64,000 bases of DNA from Oxyruncus cristatus (GCA_013399855.1 VXAY01002919.1:1632093-1696092); one strand, 5' to 3'; positions 49,108-64,000 are shown, counted from the stretch's first letter. Notes: generated by a model from the sequence alone, not told the origin. Numbers and translations are program-made.

Positions 49108-50875
49108 AGTGCCTGTGAGATCATGGGTACAAACACTGACCCGTGCAAAGCTCCCTGGTCCTGCTTTGCTCCAGGTAAAGGCTGGCACACTCTGCCCACA
49201 AATCCTCTAAAAGACAGATCCAGAATCCTGTGCTGCCTTCCCACCCCCCAGCACTCGCAACACTCTTTGTGATTTTGCTGAAGGGCAGTGAAGCGAAACT
49301 CCTTCCCGATCTTCCTGATCTCACCAATGTCCTGCACACACAAAGCCATCCCTCAAGGACCAGTCCCACATTTGAATTTCCAAACTGCCTTTCAACCCGC
49401 TGTTAGAAGCATTTGATCCTTACATTCCCAGGACTTGAGGAGTCTGCACTCAAGTAGTTTCTGTAGAGCTTATAAGTACCCTGTGCAGCGTGAGCACTTG
49501 GATGCTCATGCAATTCCTGCATCACTGGAATATGTCTCTTATTTGCAACCTGTGCCTGATCCAAGTCAAGTCTCCGTTCCTTCCCTGGCACTATTTGATG
49601 TCAGATGTCACGTTATTTGATCACTTTACCGTGGAAGCGATAGAAATACATATTTAAGGAATGTCGAGCCCTGGAATGGCAGGAAAGGGGAGCTTTGATC
49701 GGATCTGTCCCAAACTAACTGCAATTTGCTTGCAACTGCCCATGGCCTCGTCTGGAGTGAGTTTCCAACATCATAAATTAAAAAATTGTGGTGGAGGGAA
49801 CTGTCCAGGGACAAAGGCACAATGATTTTGTCCCTCTCTGATCAACCCATTAGAAAGGCTACAGCAACTTTCCAAAGGATCTGGGCATGGCATGGCATTC
49901 CTCTGCATAATAATGGCATTTACTGGAGATATATTTATTCTATATTCAACTTCCAGTGCATTTCTGACCAGTACAGAGCTGCCTGGGATGTGTAATACTC
50001 CATCACAACTTACTCCCCTTTCCCTCTACTCACTTCTTCAACTTCTTTGAAACTCCTTCCAAGTTCAACTTTTCCAAAATCCGAGGCTTTCAAAAAGCCA
50101 ATTCTTAAAAAGCTAATTAGTTGCCCATAGGCTTTTTTTTTTTTTTTTTTTGGGGGCTCAGTAAATATTTCTGAGATTGCTTTTCGCATAATCAGTGTTA
50201 GCAGCTCATTAAAATGCACAGTATGGGGATCATTTGGAATGTGACATGGCTCAGCATGGACACTCAAGCTGCTTAAAAAGACAGAAAAGAAAAAAGAGGA
50301 GGATGAAATGAAAGCGAAAACCCAGCATTTCCTTTAAGCTGACACCACAGTTAAGGATTTAAGACAGGGCAGGGAGCCTTCAACCCTGCTATTAGGTGAA
50401 AAGTCTAATTGCACAATGCACTGACTGCCCTCTCCAGCCTGTGTGTTTTCCAAAAAGCTTCCTTTTACAGATCCAAAAAAATGGATCCTACGAGCAGGTA
50501 ATTGTATAAGGTTTTCACTCTGAGTAATATGAGGATTCTTCTTGAATTAATAATGACTGAAGTAATTTAAAAGGCCTTTAGTGCATGCAGCCAGAAATAA
50601 ATAATGCCTTAATCTGGGACATTTTATTTTCCATTAAAACAAACACTTTTTAAAAAGTGGGTATTATTGAGAAGAGCAGCACTCAGTGGCTCCCATGCCA
50701 GATGCCTGGATCAGATGAGAGTCAAATGGACAATAATACTCAGGGCTCCTTCCTAACATTCCCTGAGTATTCTTCACATTTAATGGCTGTAGAGAACAGG
50801 AAGGTTAAAAATATTACTTTGGGTCACAACGAGAAACTCAAGATGAAGAACTCAGCTGCAAAGCTGCTGTTTCTT
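49108..50875. other. Unique intronic sequence
   Basis: No gene is seen. A T run lies at 50133-50151. About 50500-50640 is AT-rich with TTAATAATGACTG-like motifs. Confidence 0.4.
50133..50151. repeat. Poly-T tract
   Basis: Nineteen T followed by five G. Confidence 0.85.
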
Positions 50876-51428
50876 GGAATCCCAGACTGGCTGAGGTCGG
50901 AAGGGAACTTAAAGATCATCCAGTTCCACCCCCTGCCACGGGCAGGGACACCTTCCACCAGCCCAGGTTGCTCCAAGCCCTGTCCAACCTGGCCTTGGAC
51001 ACTTCCAGGGATGGGGCAGCCACAGCTTCTCTGGGCAACCTGTGCCAGGGCCTCCCCACCCTCACAGAGGAAAATTTCTTCCTAATGTCTAATTAAATCT
51101 CTCTTCCATCAGTTTGAAGCCCTTCCCCCTTGTCTGTCACTCCAGGCCCTTGTCAATAGTCTCTCTCCATCTTTCTTGTAGCTCCTCCAGGTCCTGAAAG
51201 GCCACCATCAGGTCATCCCAAAGCTTCTTTTCTCCAGGCTGAACAACCCCAATTCTCCCAGCCTTTCCTCCCAGCAGAGCTGGTCCATCCCTCTGATCAT
51301 CTTGTGCCTCCTCTGGACTTGTCCCAACAGCTCCATGTCCTTGCTGTGCTGTTGTTCCCCAGAGCTGGAGGCAGCTCTGCAGGTGGGGTCTCACCTGAGG
51401 GGGGCAGAGGGGCTGAATCCCCCTATTT
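50876..51428 (-). mobile_element. CR1 LINE 3' fragment, about 550 bp
   Basis: The longest CR1 copy seen. Antisense order: GGTCGGAAGGGAACTTAAAG, CACCCCCTGCCACGGGCAGG, CAGCCACAGCTTCTCTGGGC, TCCCCCTTGTCTGTCACTCC, TTTTCTCCAGGCTGAACAAC, CAACAGCTCCATGTCCTTG and CAGGTGGGGTCTCACCTGAG. Confidence 0.95.
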
Positions 51429-52351
51429 TCACTTTCACTGGCCTTATTTCACTTGGTGGGTGCTCTGTGTTGGACAAAATACGTCTCTGCTCACTTTCAG
51501 ACAAATCAGGAGGACTGACATCCTGGGAAAACGGTAGCAATGCTAAATCATAAATTAATTACTGACTGTGTGGACAGTGACTTCTTCAGGCATGTTATCA
51601 CTGCAGGCTGGTCAGGAAGACACCTCTGAACATCAGAGCTCACACCACGCACCTCCCCTCACTTAAATGAAAATAAAACCGGATAAATAAACACCAAGGT
51701 CAGCCCGTGGTGCCTCATCACAACTCATGCCACAGCTCTGCTTTAAGGGCCAAAGAGGAGCCCTGGGGGGTGACTGCTTTGTACCACCACAAGGGCTAAT
51801 TCCTATAAATGGGTTTGAGTTCTCAGTGCCCCCCCATCAGAATTTAAATTAAATTAAATATTGACCTAGAATAACTTGCTGTCAGGTTCAGGGTGAAAAG
51901 CTTCAATTACCAAAGAAGCAGGAGTCCTTGAAAACAGTATCATGTTTTCACCTTTCCTGGGGGAAAAAAACAAAAACAAACATGACAAGGAAAGACCCAG
52001 CCAGCTCTTTGTCAGCAAAGAGAGAAAAAAATCAAATGGATTTTTTTTTTTTTTTTGCTCATGTATGACAGTAAATCCCCACTATGGTGGTAAAGCAGCC
52101 AGATTTTTCTCAAGGGATAACGGTGAGTTGAAGGACTAAACAGTAACTTGCTGTGAATATTCATGCATTTTTTTTAAATTGTGCTGACCAGAAATTCCCT
52201 TCGAGCGAGAGGCTGCCACAGAGACCCCCAGGTCCCCACACTGCCCTCAGCAGAACTCTGGGAATCAGCAGTTCAGAATAAGGAAAAAAAAAAAAATAGA
52301 CTTTCCCCACTGAGGGAGCCAAGGACCTTTACAGTTTGCCAAGTTTAAGTG
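51429..52351. other. Unique intronic sequence
   Basis: Nothing recognisable; A and T runs near 51964, 52041-52056 and 52284-52296. Confidence 0.4.
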
Positions 52352-52473
52352 TCCAGAGATGTTCAGGGCTTGGAGCCACCTGGGCAGGTGGAAGGTGTCG
52401 CTGCCCATGGCGGGGGGTGGGATGAGATGAGCTTTAAGGTCCCTTCCAACACAGTGAAATCTGGGATTCTAAG
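52352..52473 (+). mobile_element. CR1 LINE 3' end
   Basis: Sense CR1: GGGCTTGGAGCCACCTGGGC, TGGAAGGTGTCGCTGCCCAT, TTTAAGGTCCCTTCCAACAC and AATCTGGGATTCTAAG. Confidence 0.92.
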
Positions 52474-55400
52474 TGAGGGAAATGGGTTCTGCCTCCTTTT
52501 TTTTTTTTTCGTCCTGCAACACACACAGACTTCCAGCACATGATCAGGATTGCTGGAGGTGCATCAACAAGTAGCAGCTGCTCTTCACTTGAATTCTCCA
52601 GTGCAGAGAACTTCAGAATGGTATAAAATTTCCACCCCTGCCAACTTGTCCTGGAGTCCATTGAAATGTTTCCTCTTCACAGTCACCTTCTGGTCAGAAA
52701 AATCACAGCCCAAAGAGAGCAGCAAACACCAAAAAAATTTTAAGTCTTCTGAACAAAGTTTAAATCACAAGTAACTGTCAATTGGAAAAAAAAAAAACCC
52801 CTGACTAACCAAAACTGATGTTTAGTTCAGCAGGGTGACCAAAACAAACAAGGAGTCTTAGAAAGCTTTTCCTGATCCATCTGTCGCAGCCAAAGCTGAG
52901 ATCTGAGGATCAAAAACTCAGATGACGTGGAGCAAAAAAAAAAAAAAACCTGAGATTACTTTTTTGCTAGATATCTCAGCTTTGCAAGAACTAAAAGGAA
53001 CAGAGTTTCCTCTGAAAAGCTGAATGAATAAACATCAGGAATAAAAGGTGTGGAAGTTAAGACTGGAGGTATTTTCTCCGAAGTGAAATTCAGCTTTTCT
53101 TATATTGATTCTAGGTTGAACTAAATTCCACTTTTTCTCTGAAAAAAAACCCTGTTAAATCAACAGTTTAAATCTTCCTTTTTTTTTTCCTTTTCATTAA
53201 AAAATAGTCAGCGCTTCAACAAGTAGTCATGGAAAAACCTGAGCTATCATAAAAACAAAGAGACATCATCTCTTTTCCTTCAGTGAGATGTGTGTGACAT
53301 AGTAAAGTGCTATTTCTGTTTCTGTCAAGCAGCAAATTTCCCTGCTCGCCATTCCCGAGTTACTCAAATCAGTGGGATGATCCGGATTTCAGCCCCCACT
53401 TTTGTTACCTGCCACAGTGACAGTGATGGCTGAGGACCAAGGCAGATGGTCAACACCTACCATTAAGGGAGAGCAAACAGGACATCTCTGACATTATCTC
53501 TGAAAATGCATTTGCTGGCAGGGCTGAAATGCAATTCCCCATTCAGAGGAGCGTAATTTCCAGCAGTTGTCTGAGGGGAAAGGGGGAGGAATAATGACGG
53601 TGCATCAGCTTGGGTTTGCCAAACGCAAAGAATAAACAGTCACCTTGGTACCAGTTCAAAAAAAAGGCTTTGAATAAGCCCGTTATCATTTCCCAGTGAG
53701 CAGGAATTAGGTTCGTGATGTTAATCAAGAGCTGGACCGAGGAGCTGAACTGGGAGCGCTGTGTGAACCGGTGCAGGTTCCCCATTAGCTTTGAATAATT
53801 CCTGTCAGCTACAGGGAGGGAAGGAAGGAAGCCTTTAGCAGCTGGCACACATTCGAAAATGATGGAGAGCAAAGAAAGCACTGACTGAAAGTCCCAGATC
53901 TGCTGCAAGTCACACTTTGCAGAGGCGACGAAATGACAGACCCTGAGTCAGGGGTTTGACAGCGGCAGCGTGGAAGGGATGATTAGTGAGAGGTATTAAT
54001 AGAGGATGTGCAAAGAGGCTCCTCTCAGCACTCCTGTGACTGAAGCAGAAGATAAAGTTGCTTATGTTGCCGTGAAGAAAACCATCCCCATCCTGCTGTG
54101 GCTCCAGCCCAGCCTGCGGGACTCGGGGAACCGACCACCTCACACCAAAACAGGTTTGCAGGTGCCCAGGTCCCCTTGCAGGAAGGAGGATGCTCACGAT
54201 CCCACCGTAATCCCTTTTTCCAAGGTCTCTAATAACATTTCTCCCCCTGCTCTGTTTAATGAATGGTAATAGGGAAGACTTGATTAGAAGCCTTTCATCA
54301 TTTTAGGACTAGGGGCTTTAGCTTTCTGACCTACTTTCCTTGCCAATGAAATTCCATTTTTAGCTCCAACTCAAGGTCTGAATGTTACCCAAATTCAGAC
54401 CATCTGTTTTAACTGCCTACAGGCTGAGAAGTTTATCCAAGCCAGGAAGAATAAATGGAACCAGGGTGTTCATATATTAAGTATTCTCCACCCTCTGTGT
54501 ATTAAATAACCTACTCAGTTTATTCCCAAGTCTACATAAACATTCCCATTTCTTTGGGCAGTACCTGCTGTTGTTGTAAGGAATATTTATGCTACCAGTT
54601 GCTCTCAGAGACCTTCAGCTGGGTCACCTTTTCTGTTCAAGCTACAGCTGACCCTAAGTCCATCTTATCCCTTGATTTGGTGAGGGTTGGTACAGGTTAT
54701 CCAGTTCAGATCCACCCTGGGAAAGTCACCAGGGAATAATCTGCTTCTCTTCCTGATTAGAGAAGCAACAGAACTTGCATCTCCTCAGAGAAGGACAATT
54801 TTAGATACATCTCTCAGTCCTTTTATTACACAATACTCAGTAAGAAACACGAATTCACAAACCAGGACAAAATCAAAAAGGCAACTTCACCTGGAAAATC
54901 CCTGCTAAGTAACAGCTGACCAGAGCTTTACAAAAAATCAAAATGAATCCACGTAGTGAAGATAAGCTGCTGCTGCTAAAGCTGATCTCCATCTCCAGCC
55001 CTCATTCCTCCCAGCTTGGCTGATGGGTGGAATTTCAGCTGAGTATCCAGAGCACCCACGGAAACATTCCCCCCACGAAACACGGCGTAAAACCGAGCCA
55101 GATGTGGCAGAAGTTGAACACCCAGCTGGGGGGAGCTGCCCAGCTCAAAACAAGGCAGAAAATAAGTATATTTAATGTAAAAGAATCCCAGCATGAAACA
55201 GGCTCCGTGCTCCCCCAGCCACGGCTGGTTTGCTGTTCAAGCCTGTCATTTGACAGCCTGTTTATAGATTCTCCTGCTTCAAAGCCATCGTGGCTCTGTT
55301 TATAGCTCCCTCTTTGAGGAGGCACCACGAGCCTCCTCACGTGTCGGGCTCCTCAGGCTTCCAGCAGCACGTCCTGCTCCCTTCTAGGATGAGCTGGTTG

Positions 55401-55814
55401 GCAAAGCTGACACTAACACACCACCCCATCCTCGTGGATGCGGATTACACGAGTCTGGGCTGCAAAACGCTTCCGAGAAACTTCTGCAGTTTCAAAAATT
55501 CAAGCCAGCCTTAACTAATTAATCCTCACCACACTCGTCCGGGACAGCTCTGGAAATATCTTGATCTCTTATGGAAATGGAAAAAAAAAAAAAATCGGAT
55601 AAAGAGTTGGATCTGTCCTTCCTGAGGCCGTGGCAAGGTTTGGTTTCAGACGCCAGCAGTGCTTCTGTGTCACCTGCAATTCATCCAGGGGTATCACTGG
55701 CCCAGGAGCTGCAGAGCCCTTCTCCCACCTCCCCAGGAGGCAGGAATTTATTACATCAATCTGAATGTTGCCATGCCTCTGCTGAAAAAGGCAACAGCAG
55801 CTTTTGCATACTCG
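52474..55814. other. 3.3-kb block with no CR1 detected
   Basis: No gene or classified repeat. A runs at about 52787-52797, 52936-52948 and 55581-55594, T run at about 53179-53188. AT-rich around 54290-54550. Confidence 0.4.
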
Positions 55815-56060
55815 GAGGAATGAAGAGGGGACAGGATCAGGGGATTTGGATTAGATATTAGGAAGCAATCCTTCCCTGTCAGGGTGGTGAGGGCCTGGCA
55901 CAGAGAAGCTGTGGCTGCCCCATCCCTGGAAATGTCCAAGGCCAGGTTGGACAGGGCTTGGAGCAACCTGGGATGGTAGGAGGTGTCCCTGCTCGTGGCA
56001 GGAGGTGGAATGAAATGATCTTTAAGGTCCTTTCCAACCCAAAACATTCCGGGATTCTAC
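55815..56060 (+). mobile_element. CR1 LINE 3' end
   Basis: Sense CR1: GGATTAGATATTAGGAAGCA, CAGAGAAGCTGTGGCTGCCC, GGTTGGACAGGGCTTGGAGC, GATCTTTAAGGTCCTTTCCA and CATTCCGGGATTCTAC. Confidence 0.94.
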
Positions 56061-56078
56061 AAAACCCAACCAGACTTC

Positions 56079-56219
56079 CCTGGAAACATTCAAGGTCAGG
56101 TTGGAAGGGGCTCTGAGCAACCTGGTCTGGTTAAGAATGTCCTTGCTCACTGCAGGAGTTTGGACTAGATGGCTTTTAAAAAGGTCCCTTCCAACCCAAA
56201 CTACTCAATGATTCCATGG
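56079..56219 (+). mobile_element. Second, older CR1 3' end directly downstream
   Basis: Sense CR1 only about 18 bp after the previous one: ACATTCAAGGTCAGGTTGGA, GAGCAACCTGGTCTGGTTAA, GGACTAGATGGCTTTTAAAA and CCCTTCCAACCCAAACTACT with TGATTCCATGG. Its wording is more diverged, so it is probably an older insertion. Confidence 0.9.
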
Positions 56220-57279
56220 ACAGAACAGCAGGTAAACAGCAGCTCCCCGTGCTCCAGAGGGCTGTGGGTTTTGAGGGCTAATTCCAGGCAGATGAAAACA
56301 GGTAATGTGGCAGAGAAATGATGAATTAAACCCCAAACAAGAGACCTAACTAACCCCAGCCCTCTTAGTAGAGCTGCTAATTCCCTGCTCGTTTGTCATG
56401 TGCGAAGGGAATGAGTAATACTTGGGTTGGTTTCCTTTGGATCATTACGAGTGACACGATCATTATTTCACTGGGGGTTCAAAGCAGCATTAACAAGATT
56501 ACATTGGACTTGCACCTATGAAATGGAGGGACACGAGCTCCTCTGAGCTGTCAAATCCCACACACACACAGCCTGCCAGTGCAACTGAAACGTTCTCGGT
56601 GAATTTTAGCCATTTCCCCCTCGCCTTTGTGCAAACCCCAACTTCGCCTAGTGATTTACTTACAGTATAAAAAAAAGGGATCTCTTGCACCTGGAGAGCT
56701 ACATGCTAATTCCATGCTTTATTCCAGCCCTTTCATGCAAAAAGCTTTCAAAATCACGGTCTATTGTACGGTACATAACGTTATTATTCTCTCCTTATTG
56801 TCCTAAAAGTAGACTCCTACAGGCTGGAGTGAAATCTTCTTTTGACTCTGCTGTGCTGGGCAAAAGGTCAGGGAGATAAAGCAGCTCTCCCAGAGCTGCT
56901 AATGCCAGGATGAGGCAGAAATGCTAAATCAGGGGAAGGAGCATTGTTTCTGCTTCCAGCACCATCAGATATTTCAGCTCTCACGGGCTCTGTGTGAAAA
57001 CCCCACGGTTTTGCACCACTAGGCAGGCGATGGCCCTCGAGCATCAGACAGACACAGCAACAGGAGAAAGCACCAGCCTGACCACTGCACACACAACTGG
57101 CGTGTCCCCCGAGTTCCTGTGGTGGCTCTGTGACCTTAAGCAAGTCACCTGGGGGCACCTGGACGGGCTGAGCTCGGTGGGGCCTCACCTGCCTCCCTCG
57201 GGTCAGCTCTGGAGGGTAGGGAAGGGTGTTGAATGATGTCCAAAAACAGGTTTGCTGGTAAGAAGGAAGGTGTTGTCCC
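56220..57279. other. Unique intronic sequence, possible MIR
   Basis: No gene is seen. At 57118-57190 TGTGGTGGCTCTGTGACCTT and AAGCAAGTCACC match the MIR segment CTGTGTGACCTTGGGCAAGT, so an old MIR is likely there. Confidence 0.45.
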
Positions 57280-57775
57280 ACTCTTCTCTGCTCTGGTGAG
57301 ACCCCAGTGCTGCCTCCAGCTCTGGGACCCCCAACACAAGAAAGATGTGGAGCTGTTGGAACGAGTCCAAAGACCAACCCCATGGAGAAAGGCTGAGAGA
57401 GCTGGGGGTGTCCAGCCTGGAGGAGAGAAGGCTCCAGGGAGAAGGCTTCCAGGGCCTAAAGAGGCTCCAGGAGAGCTGGAGAGGGACCTGGGACAAGGGA
57501 TGGAGAGACAGGACAAGGAGGAATGGCTTCAAACTGTCAGGGGGCAGGGGCAGGTGGGATATTGGGAAGGAATTCCTCCCTGTGAGGGTGGGGAGGCCCT
57601 GGCACAGGTTACCCAGAGAAGCTGTGGCTGCCCCATCCCTGGAAGTGTCCAAGGCCAGGTTGGACGGGGCTTGGAGCAACCTGGGATAGAGGAAGGTGTC
57701 CCTGCCCATGGCAGGGGGTGGGATGAGAGGATTTTTAAGGTCCTTTCCAACCCAAACCATTCTAGAACTCTATAT
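57280..57775 (+). mobile_element. CR1 LINE 3' fragment, about 495 bp
   Basis: Sense CR1: TCTGCTCTGGTGAGACCCCA, GAAAGATGTGGAGCTGTTGG, GAGAAAGGCTGAGAGAGCTG, GATATTGGGAAGGAATTCCT, AGAAGCTGTGGCTGCCCC, GGTTGGACGGGGCTTGGAGC and CCATTCTAGAACTCTATA. Open frames of up to about 196 codons over this interval belong to the element. Confidence 0.95.
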
Positions 57776-58540
57776 GGGCTCAGCATTTTTCACTTGCACT
57801 GTTGCCTCCTCTGCATCCCATGAAACCCGTGGAGACACCAGTAGACAAATGGTCATTTATGGCCCAGCAGCCCCTGCTCAGCTCTGCCTTACCCAGGCAG
57901 AAAAGCTGGTGCTGAAAGGCTGCTGGGGAAGAGCATCTTCTGTAAAGCTGTTTCACTGTCCCCACAGAGCTCCTGGTGCCATTCCACCTCCCCGTGTCCC
58001 TGTGGCATGGGATGTTCCAGCTGTTTTCCTACAGTTCCCTGTTTCCAGGGCTGTGAACGTCGCACAGAGGCACAAGATCACCAAAGATGCTGCGAGGGGC
58101 TATTTTTAGAGCGAGTCATTTGATGAGCTGTTCAGCACCTTATTTATTGCTGTCTCCAGCTGGGGACCTGAGAAACGTCCAGACACCTCTGTGGCTAAAA
58201 CCAGGACTTGGAAGCAGTGACCTCTATTTGATATCACCTTCTCTGCTGACAGAGGGACAAACAACAGCACATTATGTTGTCAGGACTAATAGCTGCTAAT
58301 TAGGGTGAGTGACATATGACCCCTTTTTATATCCAAAGAAGGCAGAAGCCACGCTACAAATTAAAAAGAAAACCCAAACAAACAAGCAAACAAACTTGTT
58401 GAAATTCTGCATTCGGTCTGAAGAGTGAGCACTTGAAAGTAAATTTTTTTATGGGTTGTTTTGAACACAAAACCACCCCAAGTGCTGTCTGGCAGCAGGT
58501 GCATCTCACCTGGCACAACCAGGGAGTAGAGCCATGAACC
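57776..58540. other. Unique intronic sequence
   Basis: Nothing recognisable. Confidence 0.4.
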
Positions 58541-58622
58541 CTAAAATGCTTGGGGTTTGAAGGGACCTTAAAGATCATCTTGTTCCACCCTTCCTCTGCC
58601 ACGGGCAAGGAACCTTCCACTT
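58541..58622 (-). mobile_element. Short CR1 3' fragment
   Basis: GGGGTTTGAAGGGACCTTAA, AGATCATCTTGTTCCACCC and GGGCAAGGAACCTTCCACTT are an antisense CR1 terminus of about 80 bp. Confidence 0.88.
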
Positions 58623-58978
58623 CCATTGAATTCAGCAACTGCAAACCAGCTCGATCCGTTGCCATCCAACTGCATTCCTGGCAAAATAAGCTGAGAGTAT
58701 GATTTTCTCCAGGCGTGTTCCACACCTGAGCTGATGCTCAGCTCCAGCTGATGCTCTGGACCCTCAGCTTGTCCCGAGGAACGAGCCTGGAGCCCCGTGC
58801 AGGTCGTGTTTACCCCAGATTGCTGCACAACCGCTTGGCATTATTAATGTTTGGGATGCAGCAGCTCTAAGGAGTCACCACTGGGTATATCCAGAATATG
58901 GGGCAGCTCCTGCTCTGAAGAACCAACACCTACTTAACCAACCAGGCAAAGAATGAGTAATTAATTGCCCTTTCTTAA
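58623..58978. other. Unique intronic sequence
   Basis: Nothing recognisable. Confidence 0.35.
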
Positions 58979-59050
58979 GTGGGGAACCAAGGTACAGAGA
59001 GTTGAAATGATTTACTAGAGGTCACACTAAAAGTCTACTGAATTTGCAGC
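58979..59050 (+). mobile_element. Probable MIR SINE remnant
   Basis: ACCAAGGTACAGAGAGTTGA, then AATGATTTACTAGAGGTCAC and ACTAAAAGTCTACTGAATTT, follows the MIR order GAGGCACAGAGAGGTTAAG..AAGGTCACACAG. Confidence 0.55.
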
Positions 59051-60659
59051 CTCCTGTTGTTTCCTTGCAGGCTCAAACATCCTGTTAGACCCCCTGAAAG
59101 TTAATCATTACCCAACTCTTCTATCTTCTTGCTGCTCTAATGAGATTATTGATGGATTACTTAAAATGCACTTTTCTGCAGAAGTTTTTTTAGATGACAA
59201 GTTGCCTTTTACTAAACAAATTAACGGGAAAGTTGAGTCCTCTCGTTCCAGTCTGGGGGAAAGAAGTTTTGGGGTTTGAAATGCCTAATTAGCGCTAACT
59301 GAAATCCAATAGCTGAGTTTATTTGGCACTGTACCTGCTATAAATGTGCCATGGGGCCATTAGTACCTTATGGTACCATCAGGACAAAAATAGTCACTGC
59401 AGCAATTAATATTGCAGGAGCTCTGTGTGTCAATAGAGGAGCAGAACAATTGCAACTTTATAGGTTTGTTGCAGACCCTGGCAAAGTCAAAAGGAGGCCT
59501 CTCATCAAGTGCAAAGAGATCCAGATCGAGCCCCAGCCGGGTTTTACCGTGATATTCCCAAACATCAGGTCTGGCATTTCCACCTCAGGTCAGCCAACAC
59601 ATCCCAAGGGCCTGGTGTGCCATTCCAGCCCTGAGGGGAGAATCCAGCAGAGTCCTCTCCATGGAGAACTCTGGGGTAGATCCACGAGTCAGCGTGGCAA
59701 GTCTCAGGTCTTGTTTCTGGTGCAGTTTGCTCCAGCCAGAGCCAAGTTCCTCCTTCCAGTAGCTCTCGTAACAGTTTTGCCAGTGAAGTTCTCCACCTCC
59801 CCAGCAAAACCCTCCCTTGCTCCAGGTGTTTGATCTTTGATGGTGTTTGAAAGCACCTTCCCTCAAGTCCCCAAGTAATGAGGTAACTCTCAGTCTGCAT
59901 GTAAGAACAAAACTCCACGAAGACAGACGGCAAGCCAGACACTTATTATTACACTTGCTACAAATGCACAGAAGGGCTTTCTCTCAGTGCTCTGGGTCAC
60001 TGAGATCATGTTTGAGGCACATGATTAATTTGCAGCCTTATTGTGTTAAGGGCTGGCAGGAGAAAAGTAGGATTTTATTATTTTATTCTTTTTTTTTTTT
60101 AGACCAGTGTTAAATGAGGTAGAAGACCTTGTCACTTAGCAAGAGCTTTGGAACTATCTTTGCATAAAGCAGCAGCTAAAAAGTTAATAGACTTGAAGAG
60201 CAATTATTGATTTGAGGTATTCTGAGGGTTTTAATGTGGGTGAAGGTGGAGAAGGATTGTGCTTGGGATAAATAAGCCTCAGCTAATGAAGCCTGAAGTA
60301 TTTAACATGTAATGACTCCTGCTTTTATTCAGACCCTCAGACCAACAAGTTCTTGGATGGGGGCAAGAAGTTCAGCTGATGAAAAAAGTACTTTGAAATA
60401 TTTGTTTTTCCTCTTGGATGTAAATTATTCTCAGCTCAACTCTGTTCCCCATCAAAGCTCTTTGCTGGCCATAGGCTGACATCAAAGGCAAAAATAAAGC
60501 CTCAGCTGTAAAAAAGCATTTTGCTTTTCAAGATTTGCTGCATCAAACACTAGAACATCTCAAAGAAGACCACAGAGTTTCCAAACAGCGTCTCACAGCA
60601 AATAGGGACCTCTCCAGATTTCCATTTTCAGGTTTGGGTTGGTTTTTTTTCCCCATTTC
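59051..60659. other. Unique intronic sequence with a conserved-looking stretch
   Basis: No gene is seen. About 59130-59470 has TAATTAGCGCTAACTG and an imperfect inverted repeat near GTACCTTATGGTACC, the kind of sequence seen in conserved noncoding elements. A T run lies at about 60089-60100. Confidence 0.4.
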
Positions 60660-60750
60660 CAGAGCAGAGAAGGTGCTCTGAGCCCCCTGAGCATCTCTGT
60701 GATCCCCTCTGGACCTGCTCCAGCAGGTCCAGGTCCCTGTCCTGTAACTC
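60660..60750 (-). mobile_element. Possible diverged CR1 internal fragment
   Basis: TGAGCATCTCTGTGATCCCC, TCTGGACCTGCTCCAGCAGG and TCCAGGTCCCTGTCCTG correspond to the antisense CR1 wording CATCTTCGTGGCCTCCTCTGG..CAACAGCTCCATGTCC. It is isolated from any CR1 tail. Confidence 0.6.
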
Positions 60751-61123
60751 AAATGACAATTGAAGATTGTTGGGTGAAACCCAACGCAGAGGTTTTTCTG
60801 AACATTTTCCAGCTGGTTTCGTATCCCTGAGAATTCACCTTTCACTGAGCACAGGCTCTGAACAACCCCCAAATTTCTGACCGTGCAGATGGCCAGGAAA
60901 CTGCTGGGCTTTGAAATGGAAGTGTAAATCAGTCTTCATTTGCACCTGGATGCAAGGGAATGAAAATATATGAACCTGCTCCCAAGCAGACAGAGTTTAA
61001 GGTTTGCTAGAGCTCATGTACGCGGAGAGGCGGGCACGGAACGGGCGAGGACAGGAATTTAAGTACTCAGCAGCTGCCTGAACCAGCAACAAAAGTGCCT
61101 TTTTTTTTTTTTTCCCAGTTTAG

Positions 61124-64000
<2,877 letters not shown>

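Noticed and set aside
59351..59833. 160-codon plus-strand open frame
   Set aside because: No recognisable domain, no splice-site or codon-bias support, and it sits in an intron; judged a chance frame.

Overview
This is one piece of a vertebrate gene, not a microbial locus. The window is almost certainly avian: it holds about 27 recognisable CR1 LINE 3' ends (the dominant avian retroposon), a few ancient MIR-like SINE remnants, one endogenous-retrovirus LTR, and a single coding exon with canonical splice sites. The well-matched CR1 copies look like those of songbirds or other neoavians, but the order is a guess.

The only protein-coding sequence I can support is one internal exon at 61330-61492 (+). 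It encodes the second half of the K+ selectivity filter, the S6 helix with its PVP hinge, and the start of the cytoplasmic C-terminus of a Kv4 (Shal-type, A-current) channel. The peptide is the same in KCND2 and KCND3, so the exon alone cannot name the gene. I favour KCND3 because the surrounding intron looks fairly GC-rich. Positions 1-61329 are then the 3' part of the very long intron before this exon, and 61493-64000 is the start of the next intron. The preceding exon (S1-S5 and most of the pore) and the following exon are outside the window.

Layout. 1-3.7 kb is unique intron with a small CpG-rich patch. About 3.75-4.2 kb is a probable solo LTR. 6.6-26.3 kb carries scattered CR1 fragments, a locally duplicated region at 9.76-10.13 kb whose 164-bp core recurs at 14.4 kb, a GC-rich hairpin patch at 13.97-14.02 kb, and a 76-N assembly gap at 21.4 kb flanked by near-identical poly-A sequence. 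28.6-36.9 kb is strikingly poor in CR1. 36.9-58.6 kb is dense in CR1 in both orientations, including several inverted pairs. 58.6-61.3 kb leads into the exon.

The short open reading frames elsewhere are chance or transposon-derived; none showed a recognisable family, and no RNA gene or CRISPR array was seen. I did not find a new biological system here. The items most worth checking are the 164-bp repeat, the gap artefact, the inverted CR1 pairs, the repeat-poor blocks and the T-tract near the exon acceptor.
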